Under the pieces are notes generated by a model. The model did not search any database. It was not told the origin of the DNA and saw only the letters and a list, made by a program, of their open reading frames with translations. From positions 85,806,370 to 85,870,369 of the forward strand of contig NC_080671.1 in the NCBI RefSeq assembly GCF_030247195.1: a stretch of DNA of 64,000 nt, read 5' to 3'. The translations under genes and the position numbers were made by a program. The stretch comes from Topomyia yanbarensis. Lineage: Eukaryota > Arthropoda > Insecta > Diptera > Culicidae. Below are positions 36,993-49,922 of the stretch, piece after piece. Numbering within the stretch: position 1 is the stretch's first letter; every line of letters starts with the position of its first letter.

Positions 36993-37869
36993 TAACGTGA
37001 CTCTAAAAATTCAACGATATGTAAAATTATAATTAAATGTAAAACTATGTCATGTTTGATGTTCGTATATGTCATGGTCATTAGACATAAATTTACACGA
37101 TTTTTTCTAGTTGTGTAGCGCCAGATCTGCGTTAAACGAATCCCTTCGGCCTGGTTTTAGTCCGAGATATGCTGGCTATCCTCCAAATTTATTTATATCT
37201 ACTCTTTTGGTTGACTTACTAACAGCTACCTGCAAATGTGATCCCAAGAGCTCCCAGCGGATCCAAGGAGGCCAGTTGGCGATCCGGTTCATGATGTCCT
37301 GATATTGATCTTCCATTTGCCACCAAGCTACAAGTTTAATTTCATTTTCTCCCTGTCATTTTTCTCTGATTGTTCTCTGATACGGTCTCTACTACTGATG
37401 TTGGGATCAACAATCTTTTGCCATCCTTATAAAAAGTCTACTGATTGTCTAGTGATTGTTTCTCCTTGCTTCAATTTTTAATCAAATGATTATTCACGTT
37501 AAAAAATTAAATTGTTTAAATTGTCCTTAAAAATATTTCTAACTGCATCCCATAATCTGCATAAAATTGTATGTATTACTATTTTTGTCTACGATCTGAA
37601 CTCCTTGTTTAAAGATGGTGTTCGATAAGTAAAACATGCGCTAATTTGAATCCAACTCCAACAAAATTGTCTTGAATCGTAGTATTTTCACCATATTATT
37701 CCTTATAATAAACTTAACACACGGTTGTGAATTCCGTGAGTTGAACTTATAAAATTCATGTACTGCTTATGAATTGCATAAGCGTCTTATGAAATCAAAA
37801 TTGTGCAGGTTCATAAATTGTAACTTATGAAAATCTTAAGAATTGAAAATATTCAGTGTTAAAGGGCCA
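36993..37869. other. No gene recognised
   Basis: A short GC-rich patch at 37110-37290 has an open frame without recognisable domain. The rest is AT-rich. Confidence 0.3.
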
Positions 37870-40762
37870 TCAATAAATTTTATATTAAGAGGAAGGGTGT
37901 ATCGGAAATTTTAACATATTGGAGCAGCAAAGTAAGCTAGAACATGGCGTAGCATGTTTTACTGAAGACTATATAGTCTCCAGCCCTGAGATAAGTCGAT
38001 AGTGTTGATCGATTAAAATTTATTCGCGAACTAGCTGTAACCCGGTGCGCTTCGCTACACCCATCAGGACTAAACGAAATATTTGAAAAATACTAAAAAT
38101 AACAAATATTTTTGCTCGCGGATAGGCAATGTTCTTAGTTTGACCACCTGGAGCACAATTAAATTAATTGCTCTGTTTTTCTACACACAAATCCCTTGAT
38201 ATCATTCGAATTCGAGGTAGCAGTACATCTGCTCCTTTATATTTTCTAGTTACAATGGTCGCTTAAATGAAATTTTTCAACCAAAGCACAGTTGTGGTGG
38301 GTCGATGTTGCGCAGTAACTAATATAATAGGCACACAAAGTTTCAATTGCAACACATGCGGTGCACAGTGTTGCAAAACGACGTTTTCATGATCAAAATT
38401 CAATAACTTCTGAACCATTGGTTTTAGAGAATGGATTTTTTCGAAGAAGTTTCTGGATATAGATGCATCTTTTGATATAATGAATTGAGTGATTAATACC
38501 CTAAAAGTCACATAGAAAATTTATTTCCCCAAACAATTTAGCTAGAAGCTCACTGTCTTCAGTAAAGTTCTAGAAAATATTATCGTGAAAATCTTTACTG
38601 AAGATACTTAAGCTCTATATAGTAACAGTAGTGAGATATGTAGGTTTGCTTGGGATAGACCCCTTTAAAACAGTTTTTCCAATATAACTTTTTACGATTA
38701 CTTTTTATTATTAAAAGTGTCTTCTACAAAGTTGTTAAAAGCGATAAAATACACATTTTTTTATAAAAACGATGAATCCGTAGCTCTCGAAACAACAAAG
38801 TTATTGTCAATTTTCGAATATTTTTTTTATCAATTTACACCTTAAGTAACTTCCTTAATCGCAAAAATTCGTAGAAAGAACTTTATTCTTTCGATTAAAT
38901 ATAAAAACCTTCATCTGACGGAGATTGCTGGGCATGTTATTATGTTATTACCATCGATTTTATTTTGGATGGAGTAGTGTATGAAATTGAAGTCAATATA
39001 CGCAATCGATTAATTCTTCAACAGATTGTATTATTTTACAAAATCATGTGGAAATGTGGTGCAAGTTATTGTTGCATCGATTAACATTTTCCCAACCCAT
39101 ATATCTAACTTTTTTGGCGAATTACCCTGCGAAGATGACTATAAGAATCATTCAATAAAAGTATGCACATATAGTGAAAAGTTCTGTTTTCGAAACATAT
39201 TTCCAATGATACGAAGACATAACGGAGTGTTGGTGGACGTGGGTAAAGTTAATTCATAAAAAATGGCACATTTAAAAAAATATTTTTGCGATACAGAGAG
39301 TGTTAGTATATTCATTCATTTTCCATATAATAACTGCACAATTGAACAATATTTCTTCAAATATCATACCAGAATACTGAAAATTGAGCCAGTGACAGAG
39401 AATCTCTAGAGGCATCTCGTTGAAAACTTGCTTTGTGGTGTACATCATAACTCAAAATATATTGGACCAATCGTTTTCAAGGTTTGCACAGTTCTTCTAC
39501 ATATCCCCAGGTATTGATCGAAGCTTTTATTTTTTTTCTTGATATTTGAATTTTTCATAGCATTCTGCAGCTAAAAATGCAATTTTCGCTAAAAAAAATC
39601 ATGAAACCTATTTTTGTGAACAATGTTATGATGACAATTTGGTTCAGTAGATTTAGAGTTATGCTGTACATCGTATTTATTCGAAGTGTCTCCTGAAGAT
39701 TTTCAATATTTTGCGGTGAACATTAAGGAAAATATTGCTTAAATGTTGCATTATTATCTGAATAGACTAACACTCTCGGTATCGCCAATTTTTTTTAAGC
39801 GCGATATTTTTTTTCAACAATAATCGTACCCCCTAAGCAAGAACTGATTTCATCAGTAGGTGTCGACTAACGGATAAAATTTGACAAAGATCGCGGACCA
39901 CGCCACCAAATATTCGATTAGTTCCTTTTATGAACCATCGTGAATTCGTCCGATATAACAGTGTTGCATTCTTTCAGCATTTTGCTTACATCCGAATTTT
40001 GATTGATATTGTAAGTAACGTTTTCCGCAAGCGCAAGATTTAGTGGCTATTTTAGGGCAGAGCTGTTCGTCCATAATCCAGCAATGTTGATTTAACTTCT
40101 GATGAAGCGATCGCAAGTGCAATTTTCAATTTAATTTTCGACAATTTCATGCAATTCATCAGTATTGTCATTCGCGTAATAGATCTCTATCAAATAAATT
40201 CTTGCCATTTCATGTATGTGCTGGTAAACATACATGCAACAAAATTTTAGATTTTTGAAGTAATTGATAGATACTGCATCAGAAACCCTCCCTCTTCTTC
40301 AGATTCCGAAACCAACAATCATGTCCACCGTCGGTAATAATCACATTGAATGAATAGATAAGGATTACTTCAGAACCCACTTCCCCTCCTCCCCGCTCTC
40401 TTGGTCCAATCCCATCATCCATTGGCTCAGTAGGAGAAATATATATGTCAAATACTAATAAATATGGAGATATAAATAATTCTTTGCCTAAAAAACAAAC
40501 CCCCCCCCCCCTTAAGCTCAGTGTACCCCCCACCAAAAAAAACCATACCATGAACATCTTCTTGGGGGAAAGAATACGTATGCCAAAGTTCATCAAGATC
40601 GCACTTGTAGTTTAGAAGTAGTTAGCGGACATACATACAAACATACATTGCTTTTTATATATATAGATTATATCTTGAAAAATGCTACATTTTGAATTTC
40701 ACCGTGGACGTGTCCTGTACACCACACTTTATTTTTTTTTTCGCTGCGACAGCGGGATAAAA
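37870..40762. repeat. Repeat matching 8175-8365, split by an insertion
   Basis: 37870-38026 and 40675-40762 are the two halves of the sequence that is continuous at 8175-8365. Between them is an insertion starting near AGCTGTAACCCGGTGCGCTT (38030) and ending in a GGACATACATACAAACATAC tail with TATATATATAGAT (40625-40670). That end structure is common in animal dispersed repeats, but I cannot name the class. Unremarkable open frames inside (38263-38511, 39026-39259, 40279-40596) look fortuitous; a C run sits at 40501-40511. Confidence 0.55.
39271..39801. mobile_element. TIR element, about 530 bp
   Basis: Inverted repeats of about 110 bp: the left contains GCGATACAGAGAGTGTTAGT and the right ACTAACACTCTCGGTATCGC. 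No coding sequence. It lies within the larger insertion described above. Confidence 0.6.
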
Positions 40763-41068
40763 TACACAGATTTTTTTCGTGTGGTGATTCGCAATGATAA
40801 GCCAATAAATTCGTGTTCAATTATTTCGAGTACCAGAAAAAATACTAAAAGCCTGCGCTCGAATGATTTTCGCAGCACAAAAGGTTTCCAAATATAAAAA
40901 ATACGCACAATTTACCACGCAGTTTCACGATTTCGCCTTGAACACCATAAAGTGAGAAGTGAAAATCATTGTTGAAATTGATATAATTATGTAATTTACC
41001 AATGAAACTGATATAATTAGCTGCTGGCTGCGTAGGAAAAACTGCAAACAGCGCGTGTATGAACAGTG
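40763..41068. other. No gene recognised
   Basis: AT-rich sequence following the split repeat; nothing identified. Confidence 0.3.
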
Positions 41069-41846
41069 ATATCGTCGCTGTTGTGCTATCTTATGACAAA
41101 CGCCATTTTGGGGTAAACTGAGTTAGATATGCCACATTACTCGTCTAACGAATCTCTACAAGATGGCGTTCCCAGAATTTTGAAATTTTGCTTGGTTACT
41201 GAAATATAACGAGAAAAGTTATTAGAAATTGTGAGTTTTTTGCCTCGAATCATTATATCTTGGGATTGGCTGATGTTATAATGAAGTTTTAGTTGCTTTT
41301 ATGTGTAAAAATGCCATAGGAACACAATGGCATAATAATTTTCAAAAGAAAAATACATGCATTGGGAGAAAAACGCAGTTTTAGCTTTAAACTGGAAAAA
41401 TTGCATATTTGGCAACACTGTAACTAAAAATAACTATTTTTTCTAGATACCCTGACTCATTTCCTCCAAAATGCATCCAACTGATTGTTTATAGACCAAA
41501 TTAAACCAAAGATATGAATAAAAGTTCATAATTGGTGAAGTTTTTCTATGGAAAATGTTTCATGCACGATTATGACACATCATACACATTTTGTCATCAA
41601 TACACACCTATGACACGTGTGAGTGCGACTTTTGTTTACATTTTTAGTGACAACTCGCAACATAGTCAACCGATCTTCGTAATATTTGAGAGATTAATAC
41701 AGAATAGGTAGAAGCATCAATTGTCTTCTCTGAATTGTTTCTACCATTTATAAGTTTCATGATATTCAATCTCAAACTTTAAAAATCGTTTTTCTCGAAA
41801 TGTGCAAAATGGCGCTTGTCATAAGATAGCACAACAGCGACGATAT
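41069..41846. mobile_element. TIR element, 778 bp
   Basis: The left end ATATCGTCGCTGTTGTGCTA and the right end are inverted for about 45 bp, to AAAATGGCG. TA or ATAT may be the duplicated target. A truncated copy is at 15618-15741. No transposase. Confidence 0.8.
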
Positions 41847-42329
41847 GTGGTCAGTAATCGAAAATGAATTTGACCCGGTCAAACGTTTCCTAAGCTAGAG
41901 CATGCAGGGATCTTTGAAACTCTGGAAAAATGTACAAAATCTTCATAACAAAGCAGCAAAAAGTTCGTATATTAGAGTTACTTAAGCTTCTCGTTTTAAA
42001 TATCTTCGATGTATTCAATGGGTTAAGCAGTTTTTGACGTTCATTGAAGTTTAAGCAACTTTAAGTAAATAGAGTTGTGGTTCGATTTTTTACTAAACTA
42101 CTTTTTAATTGGATATTGCCAAAGTTAAAAAAGCATAATTTCATGTCAAATTGACTTTCACCAACAGTCAGTAGTTAAATATATGAAGAGATGCTCATTC
42201 TACACTACTAGTTACTAAGTTATCACCTATGACTAGTTTTTGACAACTGTTGGTGCGCCCACCTACGAATGTAATGCCGTTTCCACTTGGCCCCGACGCT
42301 CTGCTTTTGAAGTTCTAATCCAAGCGCTA
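41847..42329. other. No gene recognised
   Basis: AT-rich sequence with several short direct repeats of AAGTTTAAGCAACTTTAAG type; nothing identified. Confidence 0.3.
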
Positions 42330-42457
42330 TCCCAGTTAAGCTCAGTCGGAAACGAACTGGAATTCTGGCTGGTTAGAATCGGTTGTGTCACTGGAGCCGG
42401 AATGCGAACTGGAACCAGCCAGAATTCCAGTTCATTTCCGGCTGAACTTCACTGGGA
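42330..42457. mobile_element. Fold-back MITE, 128 bp (copy 1)
   Basis: The arms start TCCCAGTTAAGCTCAGTCGG and end CCGGCTGAACTTCACTGGGA, pairing over about 50 bp with a GGTTGTGTCACTGGAGCC centre. Copy 2 is at 61211-61378. Confidence 0.8.
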
Positions 42458-42513
42458 TCAATTCATACATTTTAACAGCGGTTGGGGTTAAAATCTGACT
42501 CAGTTTCGACGCA

Positions 42514-42555
42514 ATCATAAACCACGTACACCACTAGGTGTACGTGGTTTATGAT
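42514..42555. repeat. Perfect 19-bp-arm palindrome with 4-nt loop
   Basis: The arm ATCATAAACCACGTACACC, loop ACTA and exact inverse GGTGTACGTGGTTTATGAT. It directly precedes an open frame that reads out of the right arm. Confidence 0.85.
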
Positions 42556-42873
42556 GGTGATCCATCCAGCGAATCACATCTGTATGGGAAACTGGCGATC
42601 TTTTTGCTGCAACACGGCGTCATGATTATGGGATTTGATTGCGCGCGCATTGATTTAAATGATGTACATATGAACAAAAAAAACACCGATTGGGTGTATC
42701 GTTTCGATTCCCACTTAATAATGGCAATTATCAAATTATTATTTTTTTGGGGATCACAAGTTTTTGTACCGCAAATGATTCCATTATGTGTATGGACGGG
42801 TGATTTGTTTTTATTTTTCTACACAGCTCACGGGATGGCTCGAAAAATTATCCGCGAAATTGTGTGCTATTGA
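42556..42873 (+). CDS. Unrecognised open frame next to the palindrome
   Basis: About 106 codons without stop, continuing from the hairpin arm; the first in-frame ATG is near 42619. The translation begins DGDPSSESHLYGKLAIFLLQ and has two hydrophobic stretches (IMAIIKLLFF, LFLFF). I do not recognise any family. It may be a fragment of a transposon protein or chance. Confidence 0.2.
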   Translation, partial: GDPSSESHLYGKLAIFLLQHGVMIMGFDCARIDLNDVHMNKKNTDWVYRFDSHLIMAIIKLLFFWGSQVFVPQMIPLCVWTGDLFLFFYTAHGMARKIIREIVCY

Positions 42874-43548
42874 AACGTACATGATCAAGTCGAAATGTTA
42901 TTTATTTATGTATTAATGTATGTCTATGGTCACGTATATTTTACTGGGAAAGAAACCATGGAAAAGGGGAACCGATTATCGTATTTATTCTGCTTTGAAA
43001 AACTCTCTTAAATCTCAACGTTACAAAATTACACCAATCAATTACAGAACGATTCTAACAGCGAGTTGGTTTTTGTGCTTTTCGGAATAATTACGACAAA
43101 ATTGCTATCTAATGATTTAAAGTAGAGAAATTATTAATGCTTTCAAGGTTGCCTCTAGGTGAACGATATTTATTCTGAGAATGCATTTCAATAATCAACA
43201 TTATTTTGAAAAGCCAATAGTACTCTAGAAACCTGAAATAAAATGACTCACTAAGAAAAGTATTTATTTGGTGGCAATGTCTACATTTTATTTCGGCAAA
43301 ACGTATTTGAGAATTTATACAGCAAAACACCATAAAAATGCTAAAATTTAATTTGAAGTTGAACTTTAATTCTGCTAATAAATATTTATTAAAAACAAAT
43401 AGTTTTTCGAAACTCAAAATTTTATACCGCCAGTCATATTTCGACTGCTGAAAATGTCAGTTAAAAATGTCTCCACAAATAATATATTCGAACAACTATA
43501 AGTATAAAATTCTGGAGTAAAAACCAATGCATTTCAAACTAGAGGTAT
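42874..43548. other. AT-rich flank left of the LINE, no gene
   Basis: Nothing recognised. The 102-codon minus-strand frame at 43109-43417 is low complexity. Confidence 0.3.
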
Positions 43549-45886
43549 AACTGTCGCGACCGCCCCTGATCCCCACGGTAGCGATCATTTGCCTATCGTG
43601 ATTTCAATTGCTAACGATTCAAGACCATCGGAAACAATCAATATTTCGTATGACCTCACACGGAACATTGATTGGAAGAGTTACGCGACCGCGATATCCG
43701 TTAAAATCGAATCCACTCAAGAACTTTCTCCGGAGGAAGAGCACAAGTTTTTGGCTGGCTTGATTCTCGACAGTGCGAATCAAGCTCAGACTAAACCAGT
43801 ACCCAGCGCGAATACCCATGGACGGTCTCCCACCCTGTGGTGGGATAAAGAGTGCTCAGAGCTGTACGCGGAAAAGTCCACTGCATATAAGGCCTTCCTG
43901 GAAGACGGGTTACCCGCTAGCTATCAACAGTACGCGTCGTTAGAAAGGCGAATGAAGAGTCTAATGAAAGCCAAAAAACGCAGTTATTGGCGCCGGTTCG
44001 TCGACGGGTTAACGAGAGAAACAGCGATGAGCACTCTTTAGGGTACGGCTCGACGTATGCGTAACCGAAACAGTACCAACGAGAACGTGGAATATTCAAA
44101 CCGTTGGATATTCGCTTTCGCCAAGAAGATCTGTCCGGACTCTGCCGCGGTACAGAAAACGTGCCGCGCCGCGTCTCCTCCCGATACCGCGAACGAAACA
44201 CCTTTTTCGATGGTGGAGTTCTCCCTTGCTCTCTTGTCATGCAACAATGACGCCCCAGGGTTAGACAGAATCAAATTCAACTTCCTGAAAAATCTGCCTG
44301 ATACTGCAAAAAGGCGCTTGTTGAATTTATTTAACAAGTTTCTTGAGGGTAACATTGTCCCTCATGACTGGAGGCAAGTGGAAGTCATCGCCATCCAAAA
44401 ACCAGGAAAACCAGCCTCCGACCACAACTCGTATCGGCCGATTGCAATGCTGTCCTGTATTCGGAAGTTGTTTGAGAAAGTGCTCTTGTTTCGCCTCGAC
44501 AATTGGGTTGAAGCAAGTGGCTTACTGTCAGATACACAATTTGGCTTCCGCAAAGGCAAAGGGACGAATGATTGCCTTGCGTTGCTTTCTACAGAAATCC
44601 AATTGGCCTATGCTACCAAAGAGCAGATGGCATCAGTCTTCTTGGATATTAAGGGGGCTTTTGATTCAGTTTCTATCAACATTCTGTCAGAGAAGCTGCA
44701 CCAGCATGGCCTTTCACCAATTTTAAATAACTTTTTGCTAAACCTGTTGTCTGAAAAGCACATGCACTTTTCGCATGGCGATTTACCAACATCGCGATTT
44801 AGCTACATGGGTGTTCCCCAGAGCTCATGTCTAAGTCCCCTACTCTACAATTTTTACCTGCATGACATTGACGATTGTCTTGCCAATTCATGCACGCTAA
44901 GGCAACTTACAGACGACGGGGTGGTCTCTGTTACAGGGCCCAAAGCTGCCGACTTGCAAGGACCATTACAAAATACTTTGGACAATTTGTCTGCTTGGGC
45001 TCTTCAGCTGGGTATCGAGTTCTCCACGGAGAAAACTAAGTTGGTTGTTTTTTTCTAAGAAACGTGAGCCGGCGCAACTCCAGCTTCTATTAATGGGTGC
45101 AACGATAAATCCGGTTTTCACATTTAAATATCTCGGGGTCTGGTTCGACTGTAAAGGTACCTGGGGATGTCACATTAGGTACCTGAAATAGAAATGCCAA
45201 CAAAGGATCAATTTTCTCCGGACAATAACTGGAACATGGTGGGGTTCCCACCCAGGAGACCTGATCAGGTTATACCAAACAACGATATTGTCGGTGATGG
45301 AGTACGGGTGTTTCTGTTTCCGCTCCGCTGCGAACATACACTTCATCAAACTGGAGAGAATCCAGTATCGTTGCTTGCGCATTGCCTTGGGTTGCATGCA
45401 CTCGACCCATACGATGAGTCTCGAAGTGCTGGCGGGTGTTCTTCCGCTAAAAAATCGATTTTGGGAACTCTCATATCGATTGCTCATCCGGAGCGACAAT
45501 CTGAACCCGTTGATGATTGAAAACTTCGAGAGGCTCGTCGAGCTAAATTCCCAAACCCGATTTATGTCCTTGTACTTCGACTACATGGCACAGAGCATTA
45601 ATCCTTCTTCATATACTCCCAACCGTGTTCGTTTCCTAAATACTTCTGATTCTACTGTGTTCTTTGACACATCCATGAAGGAAGAGATTCATGGAATCCC
45701 GGACCATATACACCCGCAAGTGATCCCTAATATATTTTATAATAAATTCCTAGAAGTCGACTGTGACAAAATGTTCTACACTGACGGATCAAATCTCGAT
45801 GGGTCCACTGGCTTCGGTATCTTCAACAATACTATCACCGCTTCATTCAAGCTCAATGATCCCGCTTCAGTTTACGTCGCAGAGTT

Positions 45887-46059
45887 TTTTTTTTTTTTTA
45901 TTTCGATTATAGAGGTTTTAATCTTAAGGTCATTCGCCTCTTCGGGTTAGAAAAATCTCTTATGAAAAATTTCTAACCCAATGTGCGGGGTCGGGACTCG
46001 AACCCAGGTGCGCTGCGTACAAGGCAATTGATTTACCAACTACGCTACGCCACCCCCTT
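45887..46059 (-). mobile_element. tRNA-derived SINE, copy 2 (best preserved)
   Basis: Inserted in the RNase H codons of the LINE with a 10-bp duplication TCGCAGAGTT (45877-45886, 46060-46069). On the minus strand the head reads GGCGTAGCGTAGTTGGTAAA (box A) and GGTTCGAGTCCC (box B) at a tRNA-like spacing, then a body with a GGGTTAGAAA stem and an A tail. Total about 173 bp. Removing one duplication restores the RNase H frame. Confidence 0.9.
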
Positions 46060-47199
46060 TCGCAGAGTTAGCTGCAATTCAATACACCCTTGGGATCATC
46101 GACACTCTGCCCACAGATCACTACTTCATCATTTCGGACAGCCTCAGCTCTATCGAGGCTCTTCGTTCGATGAAGCCCACAAAGCAATTCCCATATTTCC
46201 TGGGGAAGATACGGGAGTCCTTGTGTACGTTATCTGAAAAATCTTATCAGATTACCTTTGTTTGGGTCCCCTCTCATTGCTCTATCCCGGGCAATGAAAA
46301 GGCCGACTCATTAGCAAAGGTAGGCGCATTAAATGGTGACATATGCGAAACACCAATCTGCTTCAACGAATTTTTTTAGTATTTGTCGTCAGAGGACACT
46401 CAACAGTTGGCAAACCTCGTGGAGCAATGGTGAACTTGGACGATGGCTACATTCCATTATCCCAAAGGTATCAACGAAGCCTTGGTTCAGGGGGATGGAT
46501 GTGGGTCGGGATTTTATTCGTGTAATGTCCCGAATTATGTCCAACCACTACACCTTAGATGCGCATTTGCGGCGTATTGGGCTTGCGGAGAGTAGTCTGT
46601 GCGCTTGTGATGAGGGCTATCACGACATCGAGCACGTTGTCTGGGTATGCGCCGGGTATTTGGACGCCAGGTCTCAGTTAAAGGATTCCCTTCGGGCCCG
46701 AGGTAGACCACCCAATGTCCCAGTTCGAGATATGCTAGCAAATCGTGATTTCCCCTATATGTCCCTTATTTATACTCTCATAAAAACGATAAATATCCCA
46801 ATTTAGACCCTCTCTTTTTATTTCTCGTTTTTAGAAGTTTCCTCCTGCCGTGTGGAACCGATCAGCTCCAGACTGCCACTATGTAACCGCCGTCGCCCTT
46901 ACCACTACGGAAACTGAACCGAGAGCGACTCGAGGTCCGATGACTTTTGAAGGATTTCCCGCGAGTCCGAAGAATACCATCCGCCAATCCGACCTACTAG
47001 ACTGAGGCGCTAATTGGTTTCGCTGATCTCCCGTTTGTCCGAAAGTTGCAAGTTTTGCTCTTCTCTCCCGGTCACCATTTACGCCTTCTCTCCCCTGTCC
47101 TTGATACAACTGCTTCTACACCGATTTTGGAAATAATCCCCCCTCTGAATATCTTGAGCAAGCATAAGTCTCCGATAAAAAATCAAATTTGAATTCCGT

Positions 47200-47545
47200 A
47201 TTCCTAGTTTTAAGATAGTTGTAATTTTACCTCTTTGTTCAAACTATTGTCCCCCATCTTGTAAATAGAATTGTATCCCTAGTTTTAAAACACCGATGAA
47301 TTTTTTCATAAATATTTGTTCCCCCTTTTGTGTACCAAACTATATTGTTAGTTTTAAAATAACTGTAAATATTTCCTAAAAAACTATTACTATTGAATTC
47401 CTTGTTTTAAAATTTTTCATAAAAAAAAATCTTTTGCCCCCTCTCTTGTATATAGAATCTTATTTCTAGTCTTAAGATAGCTGTAAAATTTTTCTCTTTT
47501 ATAAAAAAAATATTTCAACATTGTAACCTCCTAGTTTTAAAATAT
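47200..47545 (+). repeat. Diverged tandem units in the LINE 3' UTR
   Basis: About five or six units of 55-85 bp on the theme CCTAGTTTTAAGATAGCTGTAA followed by a TTTGTTCCCCC-like stretch. They lie within the LINE and probably form part of its 3' recognition region. Confidence 0.65.
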
Positions 47546-47641
47546 CCAAAATGTAAAAATAAAATAATTTGGCACCGCCAACCTAACGCATTTGTGCCTA
47601 TCAAATAAACGAAATGAATAAAAAGAAAAACTGTCGCGACC

Positions 47642-48829
47642 ATTTTTATCTGATCCCGGTTTACATTGAAATCGCTGAAATATTGGGAATTATGTAATGT
47701 GATCACTTTCAAAAGTTTAAGCGCATGAGCAATTCCACCAAGATTCATCCAAAAGTCATCAAAATCGTGTTCGACCATCTCAGATTCCGATGCAACTTTT
47801 TGCGTGTCAGCTGTTGGTAGAATTAGTATTTTTCCCGAGTATTGAGATCATTTTGCCTCAAGAGCAATTCTCTAACAGGGGTATGTGTTTTTAGATGTAC
47901 TGGATTTACATGGATGGATTTAAAACTGTAATTATAAAAGAAACTATTTATTATTTTTGTCGACGAAAGCCATAAGAAAAAATCAATATTGTAAATATAA
48001 TTGAATCATGGAGAAACTATCAATAAAAAAGACTTTCTTACAACAACTTTAAATATGTTTCGAAATTTCGTACTGTTGGTGAGAATTCTTATAGAATATG
48101 ATTTCAAATGTCAAATTAGAAAGCAGTATCGGTTTTTTCCCAACATTTTTTTTACTTCCCGCATCATCATCTATACATATAACAAAAGTTATATTTCTGT
48201 ATACCTGGAACCATTTGCGCCTTCTAATACATGCTACCTACTTCATTTAGATGCTCCCTGTTCGCACTATTCAAGTGAAAAACGGAAATGTTAATTGTTC
48301 ATTGCTTTTCTGGTTAGCCCATTTACTGATTCCAATATTCGGATGTGTTTTATTTCCAGGGTCATTTTATGCCGTCTTACTTTGTCGAAATCGAACCAAA
48401 TAATTTGCGATCGAATCGAGTATTTCAACGTGAGATAACTTTAAGACAGAAATTGGATGATTTTTCGCTGTACATACCTAGTTCCATTTTTCTACTGAAT
48501 AACAAAAAAAACGTAGAACATCTTCATTTGATCGGTACGATAATTGTTATTGGGCTGACTGACGTTGATAGAGCTAGAACGCAATAATCTCAGTTCCTTA
48601 CGTCAGATCACTTTTTATTCTATTCGTGGGTATGGTAACTTGCGCATTTTATTCGCACTCTGAGAAATTCAAATGATGCCACCAATAAGCCGTGTGGACA
48701 ATTAAAGGGGGTAAGGGTTTCAGCGTAATAAAAAACACATTTTTTGCGATTTTTTGGAAATTTAGGTGAAACGAATTAATCGAAACTTTTGAACATTATA
48801 CTGCATAATTTCAATAACATTTTGTAAAT
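47642..48829. other. No gene recognised
   Basis: AT-rich. An open frame at 48345-48587 (plus, 80 codons; begins GHFMPSYFVEIEPNNLRSNR after the leader) has no domain I know. Otherwise featureless. Confidence 0.3.
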
Positions 48830-48960
48830 TTTCCATGAAAATATTTCGACAAGCGATTCGGTGACGAAGTTTTTTGTAGAACGTCTCTTGAAAAACATGA
48901 TTTGCGGTGTTACCTGTCATTCAAAAACTACCTAACCGATTTATTTCAAACTTTGCATAC
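48830..48960 (+). repeat. Left member of an inverted repeat pair
   Basis: The segment TTTCGACAAGCGATTCGGTG to CAAAAACTACCTAACCGATT matches 52125-52262 in reverse complement at roughly 80 percent by eye. The pair could be the subterminal parts of one old 3.4-kb element or two opposed copies. Confidence 0.6.
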
Positions 48961-49077
48961 ACATTCTATGTAAAAAAATACCCAACCCCTACGTTGAGGT
49001 TTTGAGATAATTTGTCAACTAAGGGAGCTTTTTAGTCATAAAATGACGGAAATGCTATTTTTCAAGACAAATTCCGC

Positions 49078-49922
49078 TATTTTTGCCTTTCTCATATAGA
49101 AAGGTTATGCAATCACTCTAACAATCGCCATCCTAATCCCGTCCCGGAGGGCCGTGTGTCATATGCCATTCGACTCAGTTCGTCGAGATCGGAAAATGTC
49201 TGTGTGTATGTATGTGTGTGTTTGTATGTTTGTGTGTATGTGGGAAAAAAATGTCACCTCTGTTTCTCAGAGATGGCTGGACCGATTTGCACAAACTTAG
49301 TCTCAAATGAAAGGTACAACCTTCCCATCGACTGCTCTTGAATTTTATTTTTATTTATTGGACTTTCGGTTCCGGAGCTACGGGTTGAAGAGTGCGACTA
49401 CACAGCAAATTCCCATATAAACGGAAATGAAAAATTCTCAAAGGGAAGGGAAGGGAAAATTTCAAAATCGAAATTGCATTTTTGATGCCGAATGACTTTA
49501 AAATGCATGAAACGTTGATTTGATGAAATCTCGAGAAAAATTTTTTGACGAAAATTGACTTTTTTGGACTTTCTCATATAGAAAGGTTATGCAATCACTC
49601 TAAAAATCGTCAACCTAATCTCGGCCCAAATTTTTTTGACCTATAAAGGCTTAGGTAGGAGTATGCAATGAGACAACAAGTTGCAAATTTTCGGCAGGGT
49701 CCGGACCCTCCGAATCTTCCTCCTTGATCCGCCGCTGGTTTCAAGCGATGTTTCAGTGTCGACACATAGTATCTCAAGATCTTGGCTGTCGATCCATTGT
49801 ATGTATGTGCAAATCGTACTGAATATGTAATATACATTTCCATCATTGTATTGAACATGGCCATGGAATCGTATTTTAGACAAATGAGAAAGGCACAATT
49901 GCACCACTAGGTGGATTAAAAC
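49078..49922 (+). repeat. Second copy of the GCCTTTCTCA...GGTGGATTAAAA repeat
   Basis: Same ends and same GTCCCGGAGGGCCGTGTGTC core as 26100-27585, with a TGTGTGTATG microsatellite. A partial start is repeated inside at 49567-49625 (TTTCTCATATAGAAAGGTTA), as if a second copy inserted or slipped. Confidence 0.7.

Larger units (their letters stand above)
43562..47628 (+). mobile_element. 5'-truncated LOA/I-type LINE with RNase H
   Basis: Exact 13-bp target duplication AACTGTCGCGACC (43549-43561, 47629-47641). The element begins inside the endonuclease (PDPHGSDHLPIV). It continues with a linker (SELYAEKSTAYKAFLEDG), RT fingers (NNDAPGLDRIKFNFLKNL; HNSYRPIAMLSCIRKLFEKV), RT palm (TQFGFRKGKGTNDCLALL; SVFLDIKGAFDSVS; the usual YADD box reads LTDDG), RNase H (FYTDGSNLDG, ISDSLSSIEAL, WVPSHCSIPGNEKADSLAK) and a terminal cysteine motif (CACDEGYHDIEHVVWVC), stopping at 46805. 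Lesions: TAG near 44041 (a Trp codon by comparison), a frameshift in a T run near 45050, TAG near 45188, another shift near 46372, and a SINE in RNase H. The 3' UTR has tandem units; the tail is A-rich. Confidence 0.9.

Noticed and set aside
40279..40596. A 105-codon glycine-rich frame
   Set aside because: It is created by C-rich simple sequence (40501-40511) and repeat DNA; no domain and no support on either side.
45983..46052. A tRNA gene on the minus strand
   Set aside because: Boxes A and B are present, but the sequence continues into a SINE body with an A tail and target duplications, and two further copies exist.
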